DNA of 64,000 nucleotides. It comes from Gnetum montanum (lineage: Eukaryota; Streptophyta; Gnetopsida; Gnetales; Gnetaceae). The stretch lies in NCBI GenBank assembly GCA_015680685.1, contig MNCI01006599.1, forward strand, positions 126,764 to 190,763. The letters run 5' to 3'. Of the stretch, positions 1-12,291 are shown piece after piece (the stretch's first letter is position 1; each line of letters opens with the position of its first letter). A model generated the notes under the pieces. That model searched no databases, had not been told where the DNA came from, and worked only from the letters and a program-made list of their open reading frames with translations. A program made the position numbers and the translations under genes.

Positions 1-180
1 ATGTAGGAATACCTATAATAAATGGGCTAACCCATTCACTATCTATAATAGGATAGATGAATCCAACCTTTAATATCTTCTCTAATTCCTATTTAACAAG
101 TTCTTTGAGTTTTTGGTTCAATCTTCATTAAGGTTGGTGTCATGGTGGCTTAATAGTGATTCGAAAATCAATGTCAGTGA
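1..180 (-). pseudogene. Element A reverse transcriptase, N-terminal edge
   Basis: The minus strand translates to a helix-rich linker followed by IIDSEWVSPFIIGIPT. This corresponds to the RT entry segment (IIDSKWVSPLVIMP) of the copy at 62030. The Trp-Val-Ser-Pro motif is the hallmark at the start of gypsy RT. A stop lies in the linker, at a position expected to be Gln. The palm and active site lie outside the window. Confidence 0.75.
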
Positions 181-689
181 TTTCATCATAACAACATGCA
201 AACATAGCTAGCGATTTATTTACCACTTCCAATAACCTTCTTTTCTATTCTCTATCAAGATTGGCATTATAATTATTAAATTTTTGTTATTTAGGAAAGC
301 ATATTCAAGTGCATCCCATAAGGCTTTTAGTTCTAATAGTTCTAGTTCATACTTATCTAGTATCTCTAGTTTTGCCCATTCAACATCCTCATCTTGTTAA
401 AATTTAGTGTAGAAAGGTTGTCTTCATATTTGTTCTATTTTGTTAGCTTCTTTTATCTAGGAACTTATAATTTTTTCAACTAGTTTTAGGCATATGTTTG
501 ATTCTAATTCTACTTGATTTGCCATTCACTAGATTCCTTCTTCTTTTGTGGCTACTACATACACATACTATTGTACACACATATCCTCAACACATTTTCT
601 AGACTTTTTGCATATAATTATAATCATTATTGTTGTATGTGATATATGGGACTCTATGTCTTTGAACGGCTCTAACTTCATCTTCCTTG

Positions 690-1010
690 GAGATATCCAA
701 GGATAAGTCTTATATTTCTAGCTTAGCATTCATGATGGTAAGCCATGCCCTTACCATAATTATAGGAAATTTGGCTTTATTCTTTCCCATATAAATAACA
801 GGAAGATTAGAAAGATAAGACCAACTACTTATGGTAGTTACCACTTTTCAAGTGGAACAACAATTGACTAGTTAGCTAGCTCTAGTTTGATGTTGAATTT
901 CTTTAATGAAGGAAAATTTTAGACCTTGTACATGATAGATGAGATTTATCCCTAGCCTAGAATCTAGAAGAGCTTGTTATGGCTTATGTCTTGCTATTTT
1001 TAGATAGATT
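690..1010 (-). pseudogene. Element A retropepsin-like aspartic protease
   Basis: The minus-strand translation contains ALLDSRLGINLI, then a beta-rich stretch and PIIMVRAWLTIMNAKLEI. Family members have a D-[ST]-G active site followed by hydrophobic residues and a late I-[IL]-G-R-x-[WF]-L motif. Here the catalytic DSG reads DSR and the late MGRAWL reads MVRAWL, so the enzyme would be dead even without its stops. The spacing and neighbouring residues match the proteases at 15060-15370 and 61020-61330, which fixes the identity. Confidence 0.75.
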
Positions 1011-1639
1011 AAAGAACTTCATGCATCTATTCATTTCTTGAGAAATATCCTTATCTTTATCTAATGGATTACCATTTATGTAAGCATGATAGTTGTTAAA
1101 TTCTTTTCTCTGAATATTAGAAACATGGTAATATCCTAAGGACTTAGCGTGAAAGGAGAAAGGTTAGATGATGTTCCTATCCTTGGAAACGTTTTTGGAC
1201 TTACCATGAAGGAGGGATGTTTCCTTATCTTGGTTATGTTCTTTTGTGTATTAACTACCCTAGTAGTGCTTTTTTATTGTGGTTGTGTTGGTAGTTCCTC
1301 TTACATTATAGGAAGTGGTACTAGTGGTAAAGGCTTGGAAGCTTGATAAGATGGACCAGCTACTATTGAAACATGTAAGGTTGTGACTCCATGCATGGGG
1401 TTGTAGGTCTGTGATATTCAATTGAATACTAAGGAGAAATATCATGAATAGGAGTACTTCCTAAAGATATAGGATGCTATACATAGTATCCATAAGAATC
1501 TTATTTTTGATATGAATACTATTACCTTAATGGTGACATCCTCTATGATTATGGTTGTTGCTACTGCTAATGGTACTACTCTTGTAGTTGAGGATAAGCC
1601 CTGCTTGGATAATATGGTTGTTGATAGGACTATCTATAA

Positions 1640-2340
1640 TTATCTTATGGGTAAGATAATTATCTAGGAATTTATTTTTTTGAAAAACTTTGGATTAATT
1701 ATGTATGACCTAGACTCTTGTAAGTGGGCCATAATAGGACAACATCCCTTAGGATGTTTGTATTGCCACACTTTGCACTCAGTTTCATCTTTAGAACTTA
1801 ATTTTGAACTTTCTCTACTGTATTAACGTTTTTATTTATTTTTATAATTTTCACATCCATTACCCTTTTCCTTTTTCCTATTCTTATTTCTATTGAAAAC
1901 TTAGTTAGTTTTCTCCTTAACTATCTTAAGTGTTGTAAATTTTTCATCCATAGAACCCCATATTTCCTCTTCCTTTGTTGCAATGTCATTTAATAATTTT
2001 TGAATAGGTAGAGTCTTTCACTAGATCAAATATTCTAATGTTTCTTCTTCTTGTGTTTCACATATCCTAATAGCTCTTTTGTTGATAGCTAGATCTCCAT
2101 TGTACTCTTCAACTAATTTTATTTTTCATATTTTTCCTTCTTCTTTTTCCACTTGATCTAGTAGCCTTTGAATTTTATGAATTGTCATCTCTAATAGCTT
2201 TCCTTGAGCATACAATTTAAGGATCTCTTTTGTTTTGTTCCTTAATCCATTGACTATGTGTTGTAGTTGTTCCCTTTGAGAAAATCGATGGCCTAGGCAT
2301 CTATGTAATAGTGAATAGTATTTACCCATTGCTGCATCAA
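1640..2340 (-). pseudogene. Element A gag remnant (capsid C-terminal region)
   Basis: An open stretch at 2329-2126 encodes 67 residues starting MGKYYSLLHRCLGHRF. The same block appears at 59714 in element C (MGQYYALLHHFPGHGY) and, broken, at about 13740 in element B. It is followed by a charged, Glu/Lys-rich helix. Gag builds the virus-like particle. The rest of the domain toward 1640 is degenerate with several stops. The N-terminal third seen in element C is absent. Confidence 0.7.
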
Positions 2341-2372
2341 GGGATTCATATGGTACTTGTTTTCATCCTTTG

Positions 2373-2458
2373 CATAAGCATTTACATTGGATTCATTTTA
2401 TGCCAAGCATTTACATTAGATTCATTTTATGATCAATGTAATAAGCATTTACATTGAT
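2373..2458. repeat. Short tandem repeat, about 30-bp unit, just under 3 copies
   Basis: Three successive blocks begin with AAGCATTTACATT. The first two continue with a near-identical ATTCATTTTATG and the third is partial. The unit is about 29-30 bp. It lies exactly where element A lost its N-terminal gag, so replication slippage at a deletion scar is plausible. Confidence 0.8.
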
Positions 2459-2672
2459 GCCCTTCAATCTTCTTCATTATAGTCTTTGTCATTACTTTCA
2501 TTAAGAACAATAATATGTAGAGATTTCACTTTAGGTATGGAAGTCATTTTAGGTTGGTTGATGCTTAAATATGTGTATATTTCAAAACATTATTCTAATT
2601 ATGAAAGATAGACTTGGTGATACTTGATATAACGAATTATGTAAGATAAACTAACTAGCAAACATTGATACA

Positions 2673-2691
2673 TCCTTGATAGTGATGCCAA
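2673..2691 (-). other. Element A primer binding site, decayed tRNA-Asp type
   Basis: On the minus strand, directly after the LTR end (ATCA), the sequence reads TTGGCATCACTATCAAGGA. Plant tRNA-Asp-primed elements have TGGCGCCGTTGCCGGGGA here. The start, spacing and end agree, and most of the differences are C-to-T or G-to-A transitions. It is the most decayed of the four Athila-like PBSs in the window. Confidence 0.6.
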
Positions 2692-3511
2692 TGATAAGTA
2701 GTTGAGAATTCCAACATTCAACCATATAAGTCACAAATACTAATGTGTGACCAAATCATAATCCATGAATGGAAAATGTAAGCATACTAGTTAGTTGATA
2801 AGAAGTTTATGATCATTATCTTTCCACTTAGATTTAGTGAGGTATAAAACATATGAATTAAGTCTTGTTGAGGCATATGATAAAATGATGTTGTATGACT
2901 CTAAGTATGAAAAGGGTAAATATAGTGAAAATGATTATAAATTCTATCTCTAAGTACAATAAAAATGTAAAACTATTCTAGCCTAGTGGTGATAAGTATC
3001 CATTTCTAGTTTTCAATACACATCATGGGCTGATGTAATTATTACTAGAATTATCAAGTAATGTTACTACTTAGTAAATTAAGCAAGGCTAATACTAGAT
3101 TATCAAATTATTATACTTTATGCTCAAAACTAGTCATCCTCATTTTTCCTTACTAATTAAAATTGAAATATTAAATTATTTAGGAAATATAAATGACATA
3201 GTAAAAGTAGAAAACATGAAAAAGTAAATTTATTCTATATAATATGTTGCAATAATGAAGAACAATCTCAATATTTATTATCATTCATGAATTGTGTCTA
3301 GATATAATCCACTTAAATAAAGATGTCATACAACCATAATTCATCATATTGTAGGAATTTACAACTAACTCTAACTTTAGAAAAACAAATTGCAAGAATT
3401 TTGCTAAGTGTTGGCCAAAACATATTTTCAACATTATGGTGGACTCATATTTATAGGCATGATCATGGCCCACTATATCATAGTCCCTATAGAAAGATTT
3501 CTCTTTATCCA
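2692..3511 (-). repeat. Element A 5' LTR
   Basis: The minus-strand sequence begins TGGATAAAG and ends TTATCA at the PBS. It shares its 3' half with the LTRs of element B (11436-12291 and 22746-23611) and the solo LTR at 43741. Shared parts are a block resembling ATGGATTATGATTTGGTCAC, a stretch near 3270 resembling the ATAAAGATTGAGA and TCATTATTGCA of the other LTRs, and a TATA box GCCTATAAATATGAG at about 3445-3459. The outer end directly abuts the TG of the plus-strand LTR at 3512, so the outermost U3 may have been lost. Confidence 0.75.
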
Positions 3512-4596
3512 TGAAATGCCTCAAGAAAAGTTCATGTTGCAAATAAAAGTTCATAGCCAATATTTTTGTTGTAATTTGGTGGATATTTGAATGTAGAAAC
3601 AATTGCCTTCTTTTCTTCCCAAAAATCCCACCATGTAACCTTATGTTGGTAGAATTTTAAGCAATTTTCAATGTATAAAATGATATTGATAGCCCACACA
3701 CTACAAATTCCATTTATCCCAGCATGTAGGGGCTAAAACTACTTCATGTAATACAAAAAATTAATCTTTTTATCTCATGTGCTACATATTTCAGCCCCAC
3801 ACGCTATAACAACATGTGGGATAGTATGTGGAATTTGGGCTTGAGATTCATACACTACACATCTTAGTCCCGCACATTGTGGTAGCATGTGAGGTAGCAT
3901 ATGGAACTTTGCATTTTAAATCCACATGTTGCACTTCAATCTAGGAATGTCATGTAACACTCCAATGAGTGTATGAAACTATAATGGATGTTGGCTAAAC
4001 AAATTCATAGGCTATAAATACTAGACTTGATACATCTTTCAGGACCTTTTGAGAAAACTTTTGGAAGATCACTTAGTAGGACAATAATAGAGCATTGTAA
4101 TAGATTTTTTGTAGTCTTTTTTTTTTGTAGCTTTGGTAGCACTGATTTCTGAGCATAGAACCCAAAGTGGTGTAGGTCAAGTTGGAAACTAGTGTAGACT
4201 TTGTGCAAAATACATCTCACAGTCTACACTAGATCATAGTAAGAATATTAATTTCTTAGGATTTAAAAGCATTGATCTGTACATTTTCTCAACTCCCATT
4301 TCTTCATTCATTGACCATAATATTTAATACAATATTTTTAGTTATTTCTATCTTGGTTATACTTGTTCTCTTACTCTGTTTGTCTAGGATCTAATGCTGC
4401 ATTCTCAATTTATGCATTTTGTTATAGTTTATTTCCATTTTACATTTAACTAGTAATAAGTTCTTTTAAGTCCCTAAGTAATCGACAAGACTATTTAGGG
4501 CACTCTAGGTACTTTTCAAAGCCCATGGATTTATGAGTTAAAATATTTTGCATGGGATCTTTTAGTTTTCCAGCACTGAAATTTTTCATCATTACA
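3512..4596 (+). repeat. Element D 5' LTR (1085 bp)
   Basis: Begins TGAAATGCCTCAAG and ends CATCATTACA. It aligns along its length with 37431-38524. U3 holds two copies of a dyad-bearing motif of the form CCCACACGCTATAACAACAT followed by GTGGGATAGTATGTGG at about 3790 and 3870, with a third related block near 3690. A TATA box (GGCTATAAATAC) lies at about 4010-4021. Boundaries come from comparing the two LTRs. Confidence 0.85.
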
Positions 4597-5099
4597 ATTT
4601 TTGCTGCTAGAAGGAGGACCCCTACCTAAAATTTTCATGATAAACCTATTGCAAAAAGAATTTCATGCTTATTTCTATGTTAGTAAGTGAGTTCATTGGG
4701 TCAAACAAAATCTATTTTGGATTTTTGAGAAAACCTAGCATATGAACTCATAGTTGGCTTACTTACAATAAATTTTTTCTATTAACTTTGTTGTTGTAGC
4801 ATGTAGCATTGCTTCTATTCCCTATACTTGATAACTAAAAAAATTCATTTTTTTAGTTTTAATGCAAAACACTATCATGGCCTCCAAAACTACCTTTGCA
4901 GTTGCAATGCACACTACCATCTCTATTTCTACTATTTGTAGTTTATAATTTTTTTGGCTTTTTTCCTTTCGTATGCTAGAGACTGTTTGCATTTATTCAA
5001 ATATCCTAGAAAAAAATTTAAGTGTTTTTTTTAAATCATTTTTATAGTTACAGTGTGTATTATTCCTGCCTATTTTATCCTTATGTTTTAAAGCCAATT

Positions 5100-5390
5100 T
5101 ATTCCATATGTTGTAGCTTCACAAGTTATAGCTTCATAGGCTACAATCTTTATCCGCTATAGCTTCACAAGCTATCGCTTTACATGCTACAACCTTTGCA
5201 TGCTATAGCCTCATAAGCTATAGCTTTACATGCTACAACATTCCCATATGCTATAGCTCCACAAGTTATAGCCTCACATGTCACAACCTTTCACATGGTG
5301 TAAGTCCCACAAATTGTGAGTCTTACATACTACAACCTCACATGATGTGAATTTTATACACTACAAGTTTGTAGCTTGTGTAAAAAATTA
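5100..5390 (+). repeat. Dyad-rich short tandem repeats in the element D leader
   Basis: About a dozen imperfect 16-24-bp modules alternate between forms such as GCTATAGCTTCACAA and CTTTACATGCTACAACC. Several contain the palindrome GCTATAGC, so the RNA could fold into successive hairpins. The tract lies between the LTR and gag, where packaging or translation control signals of retrotransposons are located. That role is inferred. The rest of the leader (4597-5100 and 5390-5690) shows nothing recognisable, and no clear PBS was identified after the LTR. Confidence 0.7.
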
Positions 5391-5689
5391 AAGAACTTAG
5401 AAGCCTTTATTACCTTGACCAATTAATTAGTCTACCATATTTGAAGCATTTTTCCTCTACCATTCTATGACAACATATCATCGCTATGACTACCAATCGA
5501 TAGTCTACCAATATCTATGACCCTAAGGACCTAGCTATGATGGAGTGCAAACAAGCACTTAAGGCATTTAGGACATGATTCCATGCATACTAATCTTATG
5601 CAAGACTATTACAACTTTATTTTTGTGAAGATCCAAGTTGGCCATCACATTTCACAAGGATTTGGACCCTAAGCTTAAATTTGAGATTA

Positions 5690-7500
5690 TCCACAAGAGT
5701 GGGAGGGGATATATTCCTTCCATGTATGATAGAATAGAGCTCTTCAAAGCTTACATTCACATGCTAGCCTAGCTAGTAGATGATGATGAGGAAATTTGCA
5801 GCAAGTGAGGAGTCTAGCCTAGAGTGTGATTAAGATGATCAAGAGAAATTTGGAGGTTACTATGAAGAGGATGTCCAAAGGAAGGAAAACTTACAAACAT
5901 CCATCCCTAAATTTATGATTAATCCCTTATACAATACACAAGTAACACCTACCATCTCCTTGGGGAAAAATTCATAACTATTTTTCCAAGTCTCTTCAAT
6001 GTTCACATCTCTCCCATTTTCCATTCAACCTCACTCCACATAGCCACCACATAGTATGTTTTCTATGCCTTCTCCATTCATTATCTTAGTAGGCCTTTCT
6101 TTGGGACCTCAATTCCTACTTACTTCTCACATACTCTTTGTTATCTTTAACCTATAAATCCTTACACATATTTTGTTCTTCCTCTTTACTCCACCTATAG
6201 TAATAGCAACAAGTTCTTTTCAAATGATGTCACAACCTATTACCCAACCTCAAGTCATTCCAGCTGTGTAACCTACTAGAATGTCTTAGATCATGAATCA
6301 ATCTCTCCAATTCATCCAAAGCCTTGCAAACAAGTTGAAAAAGCTTGAGGCTAGCAACATGAAAATAATAAAAGTCATGGACTTTTACCAAGATGATTTG
6401 ATTAGCCCCAATTTCCTACAAACAAATCTTCCTACAAGTAGATTGATCCCTCACTTCACCAAATATAATGGTGCAAGCAACCCCAATGCTTACTTGATTA
6501 TCTTCCATTCAGAATGCTTGTTACTATAGGCTTATCCCCACACTATGTTGCATGTCTTCCCTATGTCCTTGACTAGAAAATCTCTTAATTGGTATCAGAC
6601 ACTACCTAGAGAATCTATATCTTCCTTAGAAAACTTGATAAATTAATTTGTTAATCATTTTAAGTACAACTTGAAACCTTAAACAATGCTTAATCAACTT
6701 ATGAAAGTCAGACAAGGGCCTCTTAAGCTTATCAAAAAATTCATGCAAAGATGGAACACCATGCCTAAGTAGATACTTGAGCTCATCTTTGAAATCCATG
6801 TCTTGGCCATCTTCAAGAGGGAAATTGATGATTTTATTAAGTTAAAGCTCTATTATTTAGATCTCTAGTTCCTAAGTTAAGCCTTTTTTTGAAGTTAAAA
6901 GGATAGAAGATGTAGCTGAAGGTAGTAATGATCCCACGTATGTAACCTATAAGAATCAACACATCAAATGGGATAGGGATAAGGGCAAACAAGCATATGT
7001 AGTTATGGCCACTATGGCCAAAGAATCCAAAACCATCTAGGAACCAAAGACCATGTAACCTAAGGCTCCTACCATTGCTCTGTAGTCATCAACATTAGGT
7101 GCTTCCATGTCTAACCCATCAAGCCTAACTTCAAGAGAAAATATAGGTCTAAGTATACTAAGCTACCTATGCAACCATTCTAGCTTCTTGATCAATTAAT
7201 CAAGAGTGACTGTATCCAATACAAGTAACTATCTAAGAATACTTGTAAGAGGCACAATCAGCTATGTGAGATTCATTTTGTCACTATCACCAATTTCTTA
7301 GCCATGATACTGATTTATGCTTGGCCTTCAAATATGATCTATAGAAAATGATATATTGTGGAGAGCTAGTTCTAGATTCTTGTAACCTGATTAGGCTCTA
7401 AAATTAGCCAATGAAGGTATACAAAGATCCTCTTAATGCAGGTATTAACTAATTCATCATAGCAACCTTCAACATACATGACAAATCTAGACCTACTAGA
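5690..7500 (+). pseudogene. Element D gag (Tat-type capsid), degenerate
   Basis: The segment at 6293-6529 reads through a coiled region into FTKYNGASNPNAYLIIFHSE. This corresponds to the start of the plant retrotransposon gag domain, normally of the type KYDGxxDPxxHLxxF. It continues in pieces to LNWYQTLPRESISSLENL and FKREIDDFIKLKL, typical of the Retrotrans_gag fold, with stops and frame changes. Upstream, 5690-5790 encodes another degenerate part. The protein would assemble particles in the cytoplasm. This copy is not translatable. Confidence 0.7.
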
Positions 7501-7589
7501 GAGTCATTTATGGTTTAGGAACCTCATGTAATGAAAGGGCTTCAACTTTTATAGGTTCAAGGACTCCTTTTTTCCTAAGGATACCACCC

Positions 7590-8870
7590 CAAGTGTCTTT
7601 CAAAGAACCTTTTGTCATTAGAGTGCCCCATTCCTTTGCAAATAATCTTGTGATCCAAGTTGACCAAAGTTCTATTGTGGTAGCCAATACCTCAACCTCT
7701 TCCAAAGGAAATAATAAGAAATCACTCCCAAAGCAATGCAAGAAGCTAGCACTAAGCCTAAGGCTAAGAACACTAACCAACCAAAGGGATGGAAGGAAGT
7801 AGGCTCACTAAAGCCTACCCCAATCTCAGCCATACCAATGGATTTCAATGCTCAAACCGCATCTACCAACCAATCTAGGAAGGATGGCCAAAAACAAGAG
7901 AAGGAAAAGGACCCAAAACAACAACTATTGAAACATGAGATTAAAATCCTAGGTAAAATGGATGAGGTCAATAACAATAAAATTGACAAGATAGTCAGCA
8001 ATGATAAATACATTCTCTTTATCATGGAGCTGGTTAGGCTCTCATTAAAACAACAAAAAACTTTAGTGAGCTTGTATGATTTGATTATGACCTTTCATAC
8101 CCACTGCAAAGTCCTAGTTAAGATGCAAATTTCTATTCCTATGAATGAGAATATCCTAGACAATGAGAAGTATATGCATGTAGTGGTAATACCACCCTCA
8201 CCCTAGGAAGAAATGAATTTAATCATCTTAACATTCTATGATAGCAAGGTGAAAATCAATCCTCAAAATGGTGATGTATCTAGGACTCCTCTCTTTATAA
8301 CAATTAGAGTTAGTGAGTACAAGATTCATCAAGTACACATAGATGATAGGGTAGTTACAAACGTTATCTCCTTTCCTATCATAGAGTGCTTAGGATTGGT
8401 TGAACATATTCAAAACACCTCTACCTCCAAACTCAAATAGTTTAATGGGTCACGAGTAGCTATGAGAGGATCAATCATGTTAGACTATGTAAATGGAAAA
8501 TGATTCCCCACAACTATTAATTTCTTTATGGTAGAAGAGTTACCAAGTTTCAACCTAATCTTATGGGGGCCTTAGTTGGCCAAACTATTAGTCTCTATCC
8601 CAATCCATCAAGAAATCCACCTATATTATGAGGGAGGTGAGATCATAATCCATGGAGACAACATAGTCTTCTTATCAATCAATAATGTTGACATAGAGCA
8701 AGTGTTTGAAGTGGAGTTTTAAGAAGAAAATCACATAGCCAAAAATAAAGTCAAGAATCACAATGATATCAACCAAGCTAAAAACAACAATGTTAGGACC
8801 ATAAATGAAAAGTGAGAAGAACTCCCATTCAACATTATAAGGGAAGGGAATGAGAAGCATAGAATTGTAC
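7590..8870 (+). pseudogene. Element D Tat-type linker and aspartic protease
   Basis: The plus-strand segment opens with KEPFVIRVPHSFANNLVIQV, the Pro-rich entry common in plant gypsy polyproteins. It runs through a 156-residue open stretch (7736-8206), whose end resembles the Tat spacer before protease, into 8213-8440. There VHIDDRVVTNVISF occupies the place of the usual VLVDNGSSLNVLPL, so the catalytic D-N-G has become D-D-R. The later elements MVEELPSFNLILWGP and an IHQEIHLYYEGGEIIIHGD tail match the end of Tat protease. Homology fades after about 8870. Confidence 0.75.
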
Positions 8871-8930
8871 AACGAAAAATGTATAAATTCCCTAATCTTT
8901 CAAAGATTGAAAAATAATTACATAATTAAA

Positions 8931-9311
8931 TGTGTTACTCATTTTTTTATTTTTTGTTTACAGTTTAACCAATAGACCTATTTTCATTTTTTCTACTTAC
9001 ATCTTTAACTTTTTTTATTACAATTTTGTACTTTATTGCATTACATTTACCAATTTTCCATGTAGCATTATTTCACATTTTTGCATCAATTTATAACTTA
9101 TGTTTATCATTTACAGTTACGAAAAATTGCAAAACAACATACAAATAGAAAACATAAAGTTATATAAAAAATTTAAAACGTAAAAAGCAAAAAAAATATT
9201 TTAGAGTTAAAATTAAAATAGTAGCCATTGTCACATTATATGACAATAAGCAAAAAATAAATGTCCATATCCATAGTTGCACTATGCAACATATAACTAA
9301 TTCAACAATAG
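8931..9311. other. AT-rich spacer with no recognised gene
   Basis: T-rich, then A-rich sequence follows the protease of element D and precedes the stop codon of the antisense gene. A TTTTGTTTACAG stretch at about 8950 looks like a splice acceptor but has no coding exon behind it. Nothing else is recognisable. Confidence 0.5.
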
Positions 9312-11430
9312 TCATAAGTAAGCCATAGGAGAAGGAGGAGTATCACCCTCAACATCATTACCAACACCAACATCTCTATTGCCTAGGGTCTATAGACAAT
9401 GAAACATAAAAAAAATTAGTAACCATGATAACCAAGGAGCATAACTACAAAGCAAAAAAACATAAAATAAAAATATAACATAGAGAACTTAAAACATGTT
9501 TGTGCAAACCTCAGGGAATTCTAAAGCACTATCTTTGGGAGGAAAGTTTTGGAGGCTAGTCTCCAACCTATGAAGAATTTATTCTTCAATCATATTAGCC
9601 AAATTGATTTCTTCCAAATCCATACCTATTAAGATCTTTCTCCTCTCTATATCTATCTAGTTAGGGGAAGCATAGGAAAGGTCAGTCGTGGTAGTTTCTT
9701 GAGATGTAGTACTAATCTGAGGAGTGGAAGAATCAATGACCATCAATGATTCTGCAAATATTCTAAAAATGTCCTCTGCACATATCCCTTGCATAAATAG
9801 CTCATGTTTTCATTGCTTTATGGCCTCCTCATGCCATAATTTTAGGTAACTCTTATTTTCTATCTTGTATTACCACTTGTGAGCCTTCTATGCCTTTCCT
9901 CATTCAAGTACCCAAGTGCAATAATCCCTCCAATTCCTAAACTTACAAATCAACAACTCCATTTACATGTCCTTGTTGACATTACTACTAGCTAAAGTAA
10001 CCTTGCTATGGATGCCACTCTGATAGTGTGATCACTTAATTTCCTAGTATGCAAAAAAATATCTATTTGCTACATGAGCCTTTATAAACTATTTGTGATC
10101 TCTAAGGCTCATATTCCCATTTGAAAACTCCTTAACCTACTTTTCCGAGGCCACAACCCTCTCCCACAGAAACTCATTGGAGCATTGGATCTTCCAAGAT
10201 GTCTTTGTGTAAGACATATCACACATGGTAACCCCTTTGTACAACCTTCATGAACCATTTTCCACATCGGGTGATAGCTCAAGGTGATCATCAAGGTTGA
10301 TGTCACATGTAGGATCCCATTAAACTTTGGATACTATAATAGAAAAAAATACAAGAAAAGGAAAAAGAGCCAAAACATTGAAAGACTAATAAATACCATG
10401 TATCTATAAAACATAAAAATATAAAAAGAAAAATGCAAAATAAAAAGGTTCTAACTCTTCTTACCAACGTCAAGGGCTATCTACTATAACTTATTAATCA
10501 TGTTAGCTACCATTCCCTACATGAATTCCAACTTGTCCAGGACCACCACCCAAGGCTTGGGATGAAATGTCGATGTAGATGCTTCTAGAGGAGGCTCATG
10601 TACTACAATGGCAATAACAATCAATACAACTTGCAATGAAAAAATTTAAAATTTGAAACAAAAATGTAAAGAATATCAAGATGTTACCAAGAAGATCTTA
10701 AGGCAAGTCCATTTAAGGATTGTCTTCTAGAGGCAAGTCATCCAAGATGAAATAAAAAACATCTAGTGCTTCCTAAGATGCCCTTTCCTCCTCTTCCTTA
10801 CATCGTTTCCCTCCTCAATAGTAACTTGTGTATCCAAACCCTATTTCTTCCTTACAACCAATCAAAGCCAAAAATACAAGAAGTTAGTAGAAATTTTTAA
10901 CAACAAAAATATAGCAAAAAACTATAAACAATGAAAATAAAAAAAATAAAAATGAAAAAATATATAAAAATATGTATGTACATACCTTCAACATTCTGAT
11001 TGACCTTCTTAAACTTGATGGCTACCTTCTTACATGCTAGTTGGTTGACAATGGGAACATTTTCTTTAACTTATGACCTCTTCATCTTTTCTTTGGCTAC
11101 ACTAATAGCTAGCATTATCATGTGTAGCATAGGGATGCTATCAGGGAAACAACAATGTACACCCCTAAAATTCTTAGTGATAATCAATAGTGACTTTCTA
11201 AACTTCTCCATGGATGGGTCTTGAACATACATCATTGGAATGACATGGTTAAATCAAGGTTTGAAAAGTTGAAAGGCATCATGAGCCACACACTTTCCAT
11301 TCCTCTTAACCACCAAGAACTTTGTGAACTATCTGAGATATATCACAAATAATGTCAAATGCACACAATATGTGGAATTATGATTGTTATGAAACTTTTA
11401 GATTTCATCTCATATTCTAGAGACCAAAAG
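9312..11430 (-). pseudogene. Unidentified multi-exon gene, 3' exons (antisense to D/E)
   Basis: Coding-like blocks on the minus strand are separated by four GT-AG introns: about 10841-10985 (donor AAG/GTATGTAC), 10603-10687 (donor CTTG/GTAACATC, acceptor TTGTAG), 10334-10464 (donor GTAAGAAG, acceptor TTCTATTATAG) and 9390-9509 (donor GTTTGC, acceptor TTGTCTATAG). The largest exon (10333-9510) encodes about 270 residues in one frame, including FIKAHVANRYFF and FRNWRDYCTWVLE. Most interrupting stops are at likely Gln positions. The last exon ends GVGNDVEGDTPPSPMAYL then TGA at 9312. I do not recognise the family. It could belong to a DNA transposon, a captured host gene or an antisense ORF of the retroelement. 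Element B splits it from its 5' exons. Confidence 0.55.
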
Positions 11431-11435
11431 GTAGC

Positions 11436-12291
11436 TAATAAAACCAATCTTTTCATTGATGTGATATTGTATCTACAATACCATAGCTCATCATATGTCA
11501 TCTTTGATGTGATGTATTAAGATCTGTGTAGTCCTATAAATACTAGTGCTTAGACACACAAACAACAACTTTTGATTCCAATCCTTATCTAGGTTCTTGT
11601 AGTTCTTTTTCATAGTTTTAGCGATAGAGAGAATGCTTGCAGTGTCATGTTAAGTAGTTGACTAGAATCTTTATTAAAGTAAATTATACTTGGACGTAGT
11701 TTATGTGCAGCAATAAAGATCGAAGCTATTTCTCATCATTGCAGCATTTCTTAGTTTTCTTATGTTTACTTAGCATAATTTCCTACTTTACTTTAGCTTA
11801 ACACTTTACTTTCTCAAGCATTTTAATTTACATATTTATTAGTAAAGTAGAATGGGTATGACAGTGTAGTTATCTAGTAATCCATTAGTGGTATTGCATG
11901 ATGTGCTTAGTAATAATTCCACTTGATAATCTGAGCGATAACTACATGAGTCCAAGATCTAACTGGTAAACTAGAAACAGATGCAATATCGCTATTAGGA
12001 TAGAATAGATTTATATTTCCATTATTACTTAGACTTAGAACTTATTTTCACTTTCATTATGTTTACATTTTGGAGTAAAATGAGCCCTACAACATCACAT
12101 ATCATATGCCTCACTATGAGTTAAACCATATACTAAGACTTCACTAACTCAAAGTGAGAAGACAACAATCACAAACTTAATATCAACTTCTAGCGTAATT
12201 ACATTATTCATTTATGAATTATGATCTAGTCATGCGTAGACACACTCGTGACTTGTATGGTAGAGTGTTGGGATACCTCCATTGCTTATCA
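11436..12291 (+). repeat. Element B 5' LTR (856 bp)
   Basis: Aligns with 22746-23611. U3 is short and holds GATATTGTATC/CAATACC dyads before a TATA box (CCTATAAATACTAG) near 11535. A block containing GCAATAAAGATCGAAG near 11710 is conserved in the other LTRs of this family. The LTR ends TTATCA one base before the PBS core. Confidence 0.88.

Larger units (their letters stand above)
1..3511 (-). mobile_element. Element A: Athila-like Ty3/gypsy retrotransposon, 5' part, truncated by window edge
   Basis: Read on the minus strand, the order is LTR (3511-2692), primer binding site, gag remnant, aspartic protease and the first residues of reverse transcriptase, which is the normal Ty3/gypsy order. 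The element continues beyond base 1. Its gag, protease and RT segments align by eye with the better preserved copy at 57290-64000. About 1 kb of N-terminal gag present in that copy is missing here between PBS and the conserved gag block. All coding parts contain stops, so the copy is inactive. Confidence 0.85.
3512..8930 (+). mobile_element. Element D: Tat-like Ty3/gypsy, 5' half (LTR-leader-gag-PR)
   Basis: The order on the plus strand is LTR, a long untranslated leader, gag, a Tat-type linker and protease. Homology then stops near 8930. The domain order and the linker/protease residues fit the Tat branch. The missing half (PR-RT linker onward) is exactly what element E begins with at 29300, and E ends in an LTR of the same family. 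D and E may therefore be two parts of one insertion. No matching 5-bp target duplication was found at the outer ends (ATCCA versus AAATA), so the link is inferred. Confidence 0.7.

Noticed and set aside
5100-5390. tRNA or structured ncRNA gene
   Set aside because: No cloverleaf, A/B box or terminator is visible. The palindromes are a tandem repeat.
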